Positions 6,613 to 13,385 of a stretch of DNA of 14,551 nt are shown here, one piece after another. Origin of the DNA: Defluviitaleaceae bacterium (GTDB lineage: Bacteria; Bacillota; Clostridia; Lachnospirales; WQUN01). Both the position numbers and the translations under genes were made by a program. Each line of letters starts with the position of its first letter. Position 1 is the stretch's first letter. The stretch spans positions 1-14,551 of the forward strand of contig WRDG01000035.1 in NCBI GenBank assembly GCA_009783525.1, given 5' to 3'. Below the pieces are notes generated by a model. That model was not told the DNA's origin and searched no databases. It saw only the letters and a list, made by a program, of their open reading frames with translations.

Positions 6613-8580
6613 CTATGATTTCGCTGCTTTTATAAATTTCGGGATATTTTTTACAATGTCACGGTCGTTATCCTTAAAATCTCTTTTTTGTTCTTTTACA
6701 TTGCCGGCTTTGCCCGCCAGTTCTCTGTATGTATCTCTAACGCCGTCCAATTTATCCCAGGGCACAAGGCATGCGTGCAAACGCGCTTTTGTATCCCTGC
6801 GGCAAAAATCAAGATGCTCCCGCGTATTTTTTTCGCCGGGATAATTTTCGAAACGCCGGCGCATTTCGTCTGTATTAATCGGGTTGTATCCCATTGCCGC
6901 ATGAAAGGCCATCCATCGAAGATGTTCGGTTTGCGCGAGAATTTCTTCCAAATTGGGGTTGTCGGTTAACGTGTCTTTAATGTCTAAATCGCTTTCTTTG
7001 AGGCGAGCCAATTTAAGCATCGCGGGTATAAAGTCCGCCGAAGCCCGGTTGCTTTCTTGCAAAAACCAATCAAGCTCATGCCACGGTTTTCCGCCGTACA
7101 TTTCCGCATAGGCATTGTTAACGGCTTTTGCCATGAGATCGGTTTCCTCCCGAATTATCACCGACTCGTTGTAAATTGCGTCGCGGCAGCCGAAGCTGAA
7201 AATTTTATCATTCAATTCGTCTTGTTTCGCGCAAGGCAGGCTTCCGTTTTTTTCGTAAATTGCAATAAACGGGAGCTTGGCAATTTTTCTGCGTTCATAA
7301 TGCAAGCGCGTGTCCAACGCTATCTGTTTGCTTATTTCGTCGTCGTTTATCGCGACAACGATGTAATCCAAATCGTTTTCATTTTCCAAAAAAGAAAAGT
7401 ATTCTTCGTCGCGCACGTCGAAGCGTTCAAACTCGATATCGCAGCAAAGTTTTACGGACGGATAGTAATGCAAAAAATGTTCGCGCAGATGATCAATTTC
7501 CCGGTCAACAATGATTGCGCGCATCCGGCTTCCGACAAACTGCCCGTTCATCATCAGGCGCAAAAGAGCCTGCTGACCTACCGTTCCGAAACCCAAAATC
7601 AAAACGGTAAAATTATGTGCGGTTTCGCCGTTTTCGTTAAAGTCAAAACTTGCGCAGTCGCATGGGGGATGTTCTTTGATCATTTGCCTGACCATTAAAT
7701 CCCTCTCCCTGACAATATTTATTGTGTACGGATATTTGCGACGTTCTCCGTCTTTTTCGTGCGTTATCATTTCAATTTCCTTTCTGTCCCATTCAAACAA
7801 AACGAATACAAAAACGTTTAGACTGTCGGGAGTGACATTTCTTGCGTTAGCATACTCCGCGGCATGAACCGTGCCGTCCGCCGCGGACGTGCTGTTAAGC
7901 ATAAAAATCATGCTATACTTTGTTTTGCGCCGTCTTCGCTTTCCCAATCCTGTTTTTTTCAAACAGTTCAAAAGATCATTTTTTCTGTCAGGCATTATCA
8001 CCAAACCGTCAATATGCGTGACTTTTTCCTTTATCTTGTTCATATCATCATCTTCTTCAATTAAAAAAACTATTAAGCGTTTCGCATCGGGCTGTCCTTT
8101 CGGATCATCTTTTGTAGCAATGTTTTCGCCTAACATCAATGCATATTTGTCGCAGCCCTTGATAATAAAAACTTCTTTGTGCAATCCGAAACGCAAACGA
8201 AAACTCTCAATCAATTTTTTGCCGAAGAGAGCAAACAGGGCCGCCTGTATTACTATAAGCGCGGATACATGGCACAGCCAAAATACTATTTGAACCCAAA
8301 TGTTTTCTTTCGAAAAAAAATCGTAATTATCATTTATTGAAAACATGCGGGCTGTGCTTAAAATACCGCGCACCGTAGAATACAACGCATCCGTAAATGA
8401 CATGTCTGACGATAAGTAACTGTAAGAATAAAAAACAAACCCGCCGAGAACGGCAACCGCAAAAAAGATTGAACAAATAACTTTTACAAAACGCCTGCTT
8501 CGCGTCATTAAAAATAAAACGCCGACCATAAAAACAAAAAATAAAGCTATGGTCAGCGGCCAGATTAAATATATGGGCAT
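6613..8580 (-). CDS. Membrane RCK/TrkA-like protein with C-terminal RyR domain
   Basis: The 655-residue protein has probable membrane helices at about 3-25, 34-55 and 95-120, then a basic stretch and a large cytoplasmic part. A first RCK-like region opens with EVFIIKGCDKYALMLGENI (136-154). A TrkA-N Rossmann fold begins with VLILGFGTVGQQ (326-337, G330-x-G332-x-x-G335). The C-terminus (about 545-635) matches bacterial RyR domains: TEHLRWMAFHAAMGY (551-565) and LVPWDKL (605-611). The layout recalls ion-channel gating proteins and predicted nucleotide-sensing conflict-system proteins, but the membrane loop (60-92) has no TVGYG-type selectivity filter. I infer that it senses a nucleotide or dinucleotide at the membrane; the output is unknown. 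AAAGGAG on the minus strand lies 6 nt before ATG 8580, a strong start. It appears monocistronic, with terminators on both sides. Confidence 0.75.
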   Translation of the reverse strand: MPIYLIWPLTIALFFVFMVGVLFLMTRSRRFVKVICSIFFAVAVLGGFVFYSYSYLSSDMSFTDALYSTVRGILSTARMFSINDNYDFFSKENIWVQIVFWLCHVSALIVIQAALFALFGKKLIESFRLRFGLHKEVFIIKGCDKYALMLGENIATKDDPKGQPDAKRLIVFLIEEDDDMNKIKEKVTHIDGLVIMPDRKNDLLNCLKKTGLGKRRRRKTKYSMIFMLNSTSAADGTVHAAEYANARNVTPDSLNVFVFVLFEWDRKEIEMITHEKDGERRKYPYTINIVRERDLMVRQMIKEHPPCDCASFDFNENGETAHNFTVLILGFGTVGQQALLRLMMNGQFVGSRMRAIIVDREIDHLREHFLHYYPSVKLCCDIEFERFDVRDEEYFSFLENENDLDYIVVAINDDEISKQIALDTRLHYERRKIAKLPFIAIYEKNGSLPCAKQDELNDKIFSFGCRDAIYNESVIIREETDLMAKAVNNAYAEMYGGKPWHELDWFLQESNRASADFIPAMLKLARLKESDLDIKDTLTDNPNLEEILAQTEHLRWMAFHAAMGYNPINTDEMRRRFENYPGEKNTREHLDFCRRDTKARLHACLVPWDKLDGVRDTYRELAGKAGNVKEQKRDFKDNDRDIVKNIPKFIKAAKS

Positions 8581-8638
8581 GTAAAGCTCCTTTGCATTTT
8601 ATGGGTCACTTTTTTTTTATCAAATTTTTGAAGGTTGA

Positions 8639-8669
8639 ATTATATTTAAAAACGCAAATTTATGATCAA
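8639..8669 (-). promoter_or_regulatory. Candidate promoter of the RyR-domain gene
   Basis: On the minus strand TATAAT (8639-8644) lies about 58 bp upstream of the start codon. The best -35 is TTGATC (8664-8669) with a long 19-bp spacer. The surrounding DNA is AT-rich with no gene. Confidence 0.4.
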
Positions 8670-8674
8670 ACAAA

Positions 8675-8697
8675 CGCGGCCGGAAGAACCGGCCGCG
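8675..8697. terminator. Terminator of the GH127-like gene
   Basis: CGCGGCCGG-AAGAA-CCGGCCGCG is a perfect 9-bp GC stem with a 5-base loop, 11 bp beyond the stop codon of the minus-strand GH127-like gene. It has TTTTTG on the plus-strand side and a weaker GTTTGTTTG on the minus-strand side. It separates the glycosidase gene from the RyR-domain gene, which runs in the same direction. Confidence 0.85.
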
Positions 8698-8707
8698 TTT
8701 TTGTATC

Positions 8708-10570
8708 TTAATACCAAGTGATTATTTTTTTGGGAACGTAATACGGCGCGTCTTTATAGTGCGTTTCGCCGGAGCGGTATTTCGGTTCGTTGTAGAGGGG
8801 GATTTCGAGGTTTTCGCTGCCGAAAATGCTTTCGTCCTCATCTCCGAGCCCTATGCAGGTTGTGCCGGCAAAGACCGCGTCCGCTTTCGGATAGCCCCAG
8901 TGCATGCGGCCCATCAGCGGTATTGACATGCGCTGGCGGCGTTTTTCGAGCGGGTATGAAAAGACGATTTCCTCGCCGCTTTTCAAACCGCCGATCGAAA
9001 CGTACCGCCCGCAGACCGTCGGCGTGATTTCGTTACCGTTGACTGAAACTTTCGCGAGCCGCATGGGTATGCCGCCGGGCACGCGGATGTTTATCGTCTT
9101 CGCCGTTTTGTTTTTTATGACCGCTTTGCCTTCGTACGGCGCGAAGCTGATCAGGTCCATCCATTCCGAAAAGCGCGTGTAGAGAAGGTTGACGGTGCAT
9201 GTGCCGCCGCTGTGCCTTATTGCGGCTTCCCAGCCGTAATAGAAACCCTGCAGGCCGTTCGCGGTGCAGCACGCCATTTGGTTGGGCGACTGATGGTGTG
9301 CGTTTATCAAATTGTTTGTCATCGCGCCGATTGAACGTTCAAGCACGTTTTCGTTGCATTCGAGGCCCGGGATCGGATCCGTGATGTTGATGTTCCGCGT
9401 GAAACGGAAATCGCCGGGCGCGCCGTAGCGCGCGTTGAGCGGCCGCTCGTCGAATAGTTCGCCCATTTTTTTCAAACTTTCGAGATCCGTCACCTGGCAG
9501 GGCGCGGTGGCGTTGCGTATCGCGTAGTCCGCGTCGTCCCAATAGTCGCCGATGCCGGAATCGGACAGCTGCACGGCGAGCGCGGGCAGGTCGCCCACGC
9601 AGCAGCCTTCCCAATAGACGCCCTGGCCGAGCTGCGGGCATATGTTGTGGCGCAGCCATTCGAAGCCGTCCCGCGCGAACTCGAGCGCTTTTATGTCGCC
9701 GGCCGTAGTCGCGTAGTCGAGTATGCCCCTAAACGCCGCCATGTTGCCGTGCATGTGCCCCCAAAAATGCGCGCGTTCTGCGCCGTACTTAGGCTCGACT
9801 TCGATCACGCCGCCGTAGAAACGCTGATCCATCGTAAATTTTACGAGCCGCCGCGAAAGATCCAAAAAGCGTTCGTCGCCGCTTGCCTTGTACCATTTGA
9901 TCAGGCCGCGCACGGTTTGCGCCTGGTAAAACGTGGTCGCGCCTTCGCAGCCCTCGTTCGGGCCCTGCGGTTCGTCGGTGTTGGGCCAGCCGCTCTTGAT
10001 CCACGAGAAGTCGTTGCCGACCTTGCTGTCCGGGATGTACGCGTAGTCGTTTTTTACTACTGTGATTTCCAAAATTTTTTCGGCGCAGCGGCGCATCGCG
10101 TCCTTCCATATGTCGTCGCCTGTCAATTGGTGCATGTACCAGCAGCCGTTGATCCATCTGCCGTTGCCCGCCACGTTTGCGTAGTCTTCGTTGCGGCTCT
10201 TTTTCCCGTAGCCGACGCCCACGTTCCACGGGCGCTTTTCGCATTTGCGGTCGTAAATGAGGCCGTCTTCTTCCGCGTTGTCGAGCATCGCTTTTATAAA
10301 ACCCTTTTCGTGCTCCGTGTCCGGCGAGCCCGTGATGCATTTGAGCAGCGCCATCGCTTCAAGGTATTTTGGCTGCACGCCGGATTGCATTGTGGACCAG
10401 TGCAAAAAATACGCGGGCCGCGCCATGTAATAGGTTAAAAAATACGGCTCGTAATACACGTCGGGGTCGCAGGTGCCCATCAGGCCGTTAAGGCCGAGCC
10501 GCGCGCGGTCGGCTAAGTCGAGGTTGTCCGGAATGCGGATGGTGTTTGGCATTTTGATCAGTCCATTCAT
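8708..10570 (-). CDS. GH127-like glycoside hydrolase (beta-L-arabinofuranosidase fold)
   Basis: The 620-residue protein resembles the GH127/DUF1680 group, with an (alpha/alpha)6 barrel followed by a beta domain from about 460. GH127 beta-L-arabinofuranosidases use a Zn-bound cysteine nucleophile, the metal being held by E-x-C and a later C-C pair. Here E321-G-C323 (YWEGCC) and C434-C435 (MACCTANG) fit that pattern, and CCTANGLQGFYYGWEA followed by TVNLLYTRFSEW matches the family's barrel end. The E-x-C to C-C gap (about 110 residues) is longer than the roughly 77 I recall for HypBA1, so this is probably a divergent subfamily whose substrate I cannot name. There is no signal peptide, so it is likely cytoplasmic. 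The start at 10570 has no clear Shine-Dalgarno sequence, only an A-run; ATG 10552 is the alternative. It is divergent from the GH2 gene and shares the repeat-containing region. Confidence 0.8.
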   Translation of the reverse strand: MNGLIKMPNTIRIPDNLDLADRARLGLNGLMGTCDPDVYYEPYFLTYYMARPAYFLHWSTMQSGVQPKYLEAMALLKCITGSPDTEHEKGFIKAMLDNAEEDGLIYDRKCEKRPWNVGVGYGKKSRNEDYANVAGNGRWINGCWYMHQLTGDDIWKDAMRRCAEKILEITVVKNDYAYIPDSKVGNDFSWIKSGWPNTDEPQGPNEGCEGATTFYQAQTVRGLIKWYKASGDERFLDLSRRLVKFTMDQRFYGGVIEVEPKYGAERAHFWGHMHGNMAAFRGILDYATTAGDIKALEFARDGFEWLRHNICPQLGQGVYWEGCCVGDLPALAVQLSDSGIGDYWDDADYAIRNATAPCQVTDLESLKKMGELFDERPLNARYGAPGDFRFTRNINITDPIPGLECNENVLERSIGAMTNNLINAHHQSPNQMACCTANGLQGFYYGWEAAIRHSGGTCTVNLLYTRFSEWMDLISFAPYEGKAVIKNKTAKTINIRVPGGIPMRLAKVSVNGNEITPTVCGRYVSIGGLKSGEEIVFSYPLEKRRQRMSIPLMGRMHWGYPKADAVFAGTTCIGLGDEDESIFGSENLEIPLYNEPKYRSGETHYKDAPYYVPKKIITWY

Positions 10571-10601
10571 TTTTTTTTGCGCCGCTTAATTTGTTTTCAA
10601 T

Positions 10602-10691
10602 GGAAGAAACACCTTCGGTGTTTTTGTGCAAGGAAGATACACCTTCGGTGTTTCTGTGCAAGGAAGATACACCTTCGGTGCTTTTGTGCAA
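10602..10691. repeat. Three 30-bp repeats with palindromes
   Basis: Units are 10602-10631, 10632-10661 and 10662-10691, with an exact 30-bp period and two to three differences. Each contains ACACC-TTC-GGTGT (10609-10621, 10639-10651, 10669-10681; the last base is C in the third), an odd-length dyad able to form a 5-bp hairpin. On the minus strand each unit also has TTGCAC, a 16-bp spacer and TATCTT (TTTCTT in the unit nearest the gene), which resembles a -35/-10 pair with the dyad in the spacer. The repeats fill the region between divergent glycosidase genes. Possible roles are spaced operators, tandem minus-strand promoters, or a structured leader. Confidence 0.9.
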
Positions 10692-10723
10692 TAAAAGAAT
10701 AAAACCGGCCGTAGCGGAGTTTA

Positions 10724-10751
10724 TTGAGAATCTTTGTTGTGTTAGTATAGC
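10724..10751 (+). promoter_or_regulatory. Candidate promoter of the GH2 operon
   Basis: TTGAGA (10724-10729), a 16-bp spacer and TATAGC (10746-10751) form a reasonable sigma-A promoter. A start near 10758 would place AAAGGGGAG (10761-10769) at the very 5' end of the transcript. The 30-bp repeats lie just upstream, where an activator or repressor could bind. Confidence 0.45.
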
Positions 10752-10774
10752 AAAAATTACAAAGGGGAGCATTT

Positions 10775-10858
10775 ATGGCAAAAATAAAAATGAAAGGCGC
10801 GGCGGAATTTTTTCGCAAACGTCGAACCCGCCGCGATGGGCGCGAATATGAAGTATAA
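10775..10858 (+). CDS. Short basic ORF overlapping the GH2 start
   Basis: Twenty-seven codons begin with MAKIKMKGAAEFFRKRR and end in REYEV, then TAA at 10856-10858. AAAGGGGAG (10761-10769), spaced 5 nt from the ATG, is the best ribosome binding site near the GH2 gene, while both candidate GH2 start codons (10836 and 10848) lack one. The ORF ends 8-20 nt inside the GH2 gene in a different frame. It may be a leader peptide that couples translation, or the true N-terminus of the GH2 enzyme separated by a real or artefactual frameshift. Arg and Lys are abundant. I recognise no family, and chance is possible. Confidence 0.45.
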   Translation: MAKIKMKGAAEFFRKRRTRRDGREYEV

Positions 10859-13373
10859 GGAGATCACCGACGCGAGGCAGCTTCCTCCCGCGAGGCGCTG
10901 GGAGTACATGCAAAAGTATTACGGTTTCGCCCGCGATTTTTACGGCGCGGAGGACATCGTCGTATCCGACGCGGAAATTAATGAACGCATCGGTGCTTTA
11001 AAGAAACAGCCCGTGCCTTCTGTCCGCAGGGTTACGGAATTAAAAAATTGGAAATTTAAAACGGACGCAGATGATGCCGGCATTAGAGACGGCTTTTTTT
11101 TATGTTCGAAAAACGAGGACGGCTGGGGCGAAGTCACGCTGCCGCATTCGTTTTCGGACGTGCCGCATGACCCGGTACTGTTTGGGCGCGCGGACTATAT
11201 GTTTTACGCGCGCCGCGACGACAACCCAATCGCGGACATATGGCGCGGCGATATTTCGGCTTGGTATAAGACGCGCTTGGAAAGCGAAAAGGTCGGGCCG
11301 AACCCCGGCAAATATTTTTTTCTTGAGACGTCTGTTGACCACACGGTCGCGTATTTAAACATTGGCAGCGCGAATCTTTCAAGCGACGTTTGGGTTAACG
11401 ATACGCCGGTCAGCTTCGACCATCTCGGCCCGTTTCCGTACAAAGTCGAGATAACCGAAGCGATGTGCAACGGCGCGTCGGAGTTTCCTGTGGTTGCCGT
11501 GCGCGTGCAGAACACGGTGAGCAACATGCCGCACCTGTTCGCGAACGGTTTCCAGCATTGCTATTTCGGCGACCGCTTCTTCGGCGGCAGGCCGCGCTAC
11601 GACTGGCCCGACCGCGCAAGCGGCGGTCTCGCGGGCGACATGACAATTACAATAACCAACAAGCATCACATTGAAAATGTTTTTATCCGGACGGAAAAAA
11701 TCTCGCAAAAAACCGCCAACGTCGCGTTCGGCTTGACGCTTCGCAACCAGTTTAGCCACAGGGTTTCGGGCCGCGTCGAAATCGAAATAAGCAAATGGGA
11801 AGACGGCTCTCCGGTGATCCTTAAAAAGTTTGCGGACGTATCGAGCCGTCCGATGGACGACAATTTGCACGAAGTGTCGGTCAACATCCCCGCGCCGGAA
11901 CTTTGGACGCCAAACAGCCCGAATTTATATTTGGCGCATGTCATGCTTTTTAACGCGGACGGCGTCCCGATAGACGATGTGTACGAATCTTTCGGGGTGA
12001 GAACGTTCACGATGATGGGCCCTCATTTTTATTTGAACGGGAAAAAAATAATTCTGCAGGGCACGCACGACATCGCCAATTATCATAACGAATCGCTCAT
12101 ATGGTTCAGCGACGAGCTTATTGTCAAAGACATACTGCTGCATAAAAAAATGAACGCAAATTGTTCGCGCTGGCCGAGCGATTCGCGTATGCATCAAAAA
12201 CGGATTGCCGATCTGTGCGACCAACTGGGCTTTATGGTCACATGGGGCGGCTATTTTGAAGTTTGGGACATTCACCCGCAGGCGGAGATGCTCGCCACGC
12301 GGGATGTAGGCGCGATGGTAAAGGATCTGCGCAACCATCCGAGCGTTGTCATTTGGGAAATGGGAGACGAAACTTTGCAGTGCGCGAACCATTTCAGGCG
12401 GATGCGGTTTTTTGATTTGATATACAAACTCGTGCATGAGGCAGACCCGACGCGCCCCATCGTGCCCTCGGGTTATTACAGCGCGGTTCTGTTCAGCTTC
12501 GTCGCTTTTAACAAAGACAAGGACGTGGACTACGAAACAAGAGCGGTAAGGGTCGCCGAGGATTACGAGCTTTACGATTACCCGAACGCCGCATGGGACG
12601 TGCATATGGGCAACATGAAAAACCTCGAGCTGCTGTCCCTTATGCTCGACGGCAAGAAGCCGCTCATATTTACGGAGTTCGGCGGGTGCAACGCGCTGCC
12701 CGACCCGCAGTATACCGAAAAGGATTACGGCGGCTTCCATTGGAACAAGACGCCGTTTTGGAACATAGAGCAGGAAAAATCTGATCTTTCTGTTTTCGGA
12801 AAAAATATTAGGCCGGAAGACTGGCGCGAAACGCAGGCGATGAGCAGCGCGATATTATGCTCGATGATAAACGGCCTGCGGCAATATCCCGATCTTGTTT
12901 CGGCGCTGCAGTTCGTGTGCCTGCTCGACTATTGGACCATTTACTGCGGAGTCGCGGACATTCACGGAAACGCGAAACTGAGCTTCCATGCGGCAAAAAA
13001 CCACTTGGAAGACGTTTTCGTTTCCGCCTTGCACGGCGCGGCGCAAATAAGCAACAAGGAAAAAATAAAAGTTACGGCGAGCAATTACGCAAAAGACATA
13101 AAAGACGCAGTTCTTACGGTCGAAGTATCCGATATTGAAAAAAATACCGCAAAAAAATTTACGTTCGACAATATTTTTATCGAGGGCAACGTGGCGCTGA
13201 CGGAAGCGGCGCAGTTTAACATCGACGCGCTTCCGGGCGGCCTGTACACGTTTGTATACACGCTTTGCGAGCCGAACGGAAACCAAATCCACAAAACATT
13301 CGAAATGGCGTATATCGACGACGGCGGCGGCTTCGACGACACATCTGAAGCAGAAGAGATCAAACAATTCTAA
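10836..13373 (+). CDS. Glycoside hydrolase family 2 protein
   Basis: The protein has up to 845 residues (841 if it starts at ATG 10848). After an unusual N-terminal extension of about 65 residues, the GH2 sugar-binding jelly-roll runs roughly 68-275 (WKFKTD, VTLPHSFSD), an immunoglobulin-like domain about 275-390, and the TIM barrel from about 397 (FYLNGKKIILQGTHD). Predicted acid/base E512 lies in NHPSVVIWEMGDE and predicted nucleophile E614 in PLIFTEFGG. The residue before the acid/base, Asn in nearly all clan GH-A enzymes, is Asp511 here. The C-terminal part (about 745-830) is beta-rich. There is no signal peptide. GH2 includes beta-galactosidases, beta-glucuronidases and beta-mannosidases; the substrate cannot be assigned. 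Neither start has a Shine-Dalgarno sequence, so translation may be coupled to the short ORF at 10775. The BNR-repeat gene follows after 12 bp. Confidence 0.88.
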   Translation: MGANMKYKEITDARQLPPARRWEYMQKYYGFARDFYGAEDIVVSDAEINERIGALKKQPVPSVRRVTELKNWKFKTDADDAGIRDGFFLCSKNEDGWGEVTLPHSFSDVPHDPVLFGRADYMFYARRDDNPIADIWRGDISAWYKTRLESEKVGPNPGKYFFLETSVDHTVAYLNIGSANLSSDVWVNDTPVSFDHLGPFPYKVEITEAMCNGASEFPVVAVRVQNTVSNMPHLFANGFQHCYFGDRFFGGRPRYDWPDRASGGLAGDMTITITNKHHIENVFIRTEKISQKTANVAFGLTLRNQFSHRVSGRVEIEISKWEDGSPVILKKFADVSSRPMDDNLHEVSVNIPAPELWTPNSPNLYLAHVMLFNADGVPIDDVYESFGVRTFTMMGPHFYLNGKKIILQGTHDIANYHNESLIWFSDELIVKDILLHKKMNANCSRWPSDSRMHQKRIADLCDQLGFMVTWGGYFEVWDIHPQAEMLATRDVGAMVKDLRNHPSVVIWEMGDETLQCANHFRRMRFFDLIYKLVHEADPTRPIVPSGYYSAVLFSFVAFNKDKDVDYETRAVRVAEDYELYDYPNAAWDVHMGNMKNLELLSLMLDGKKPLIFTEFGGCNALPDPQYTEKDYGGFHWNKTPFWNIEQEKSDLSVFGKNIRPEDWRETQAMSSAILCSMINGLRQYPDLVSALQFVCLLDYWTIYCGVADIHGNAKLSFHAAKNHLEDVFVSALHGAAQISNKEKIKVTASNYAKDIKDAVLTVEVSDIEKNTAKKFTFDNIFIEGNVALTEAAQFNIDALPGGLYTFVYTLCEPNGNQIHKTFEMAYIDDGGGFDDTSEAEEIKQF

Positions 13374-13380
13374 AGGAGGT
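13373..13380 (+). promoter_or_regulatory. Ribosome binding site of the BNR-repeat gene
   Basis: AAGGAGGT overlaps the last base of the GH2 stop codon (TAA, 13371-13373) and lies 5 nt before ATG 13386. This near-perfect site fixes the start of the next gene and shows that the two genes form an operon. Confidence 0.9.
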
Positions 13381-13385
13381 TGCAA

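Noticed and set aside
8301..8410. Potassium channel pore in the RyR-domain protein
   Set aside because: No TVGYG- or TxGxG-like filter lies between the membrane helices, so a potassium channel call is not supported.
9647..10438. 263-codon plus-strand ORF opposite the GH127-like gene
   Set aside because: The minus-strand gene has active-site motifs; this frame is an Ala/Val/Arg-rich shadow.
10591..10851. 86-codon ORF encoding a repeated ten-residue peptide
   Set aside because: The peptide repeat simply follows from the 30-bp DNA repeat being a multiple of three; there is no ribosome binding site, and the rest of the frame crosses promoter-like DNA.
11925..12740. 271-codon minus-strand ORF opposite the GH2 gene
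   Set aside because: It is antisense to the catalytic barrel of GH2, with no recognisable motif or ribosome binding site.
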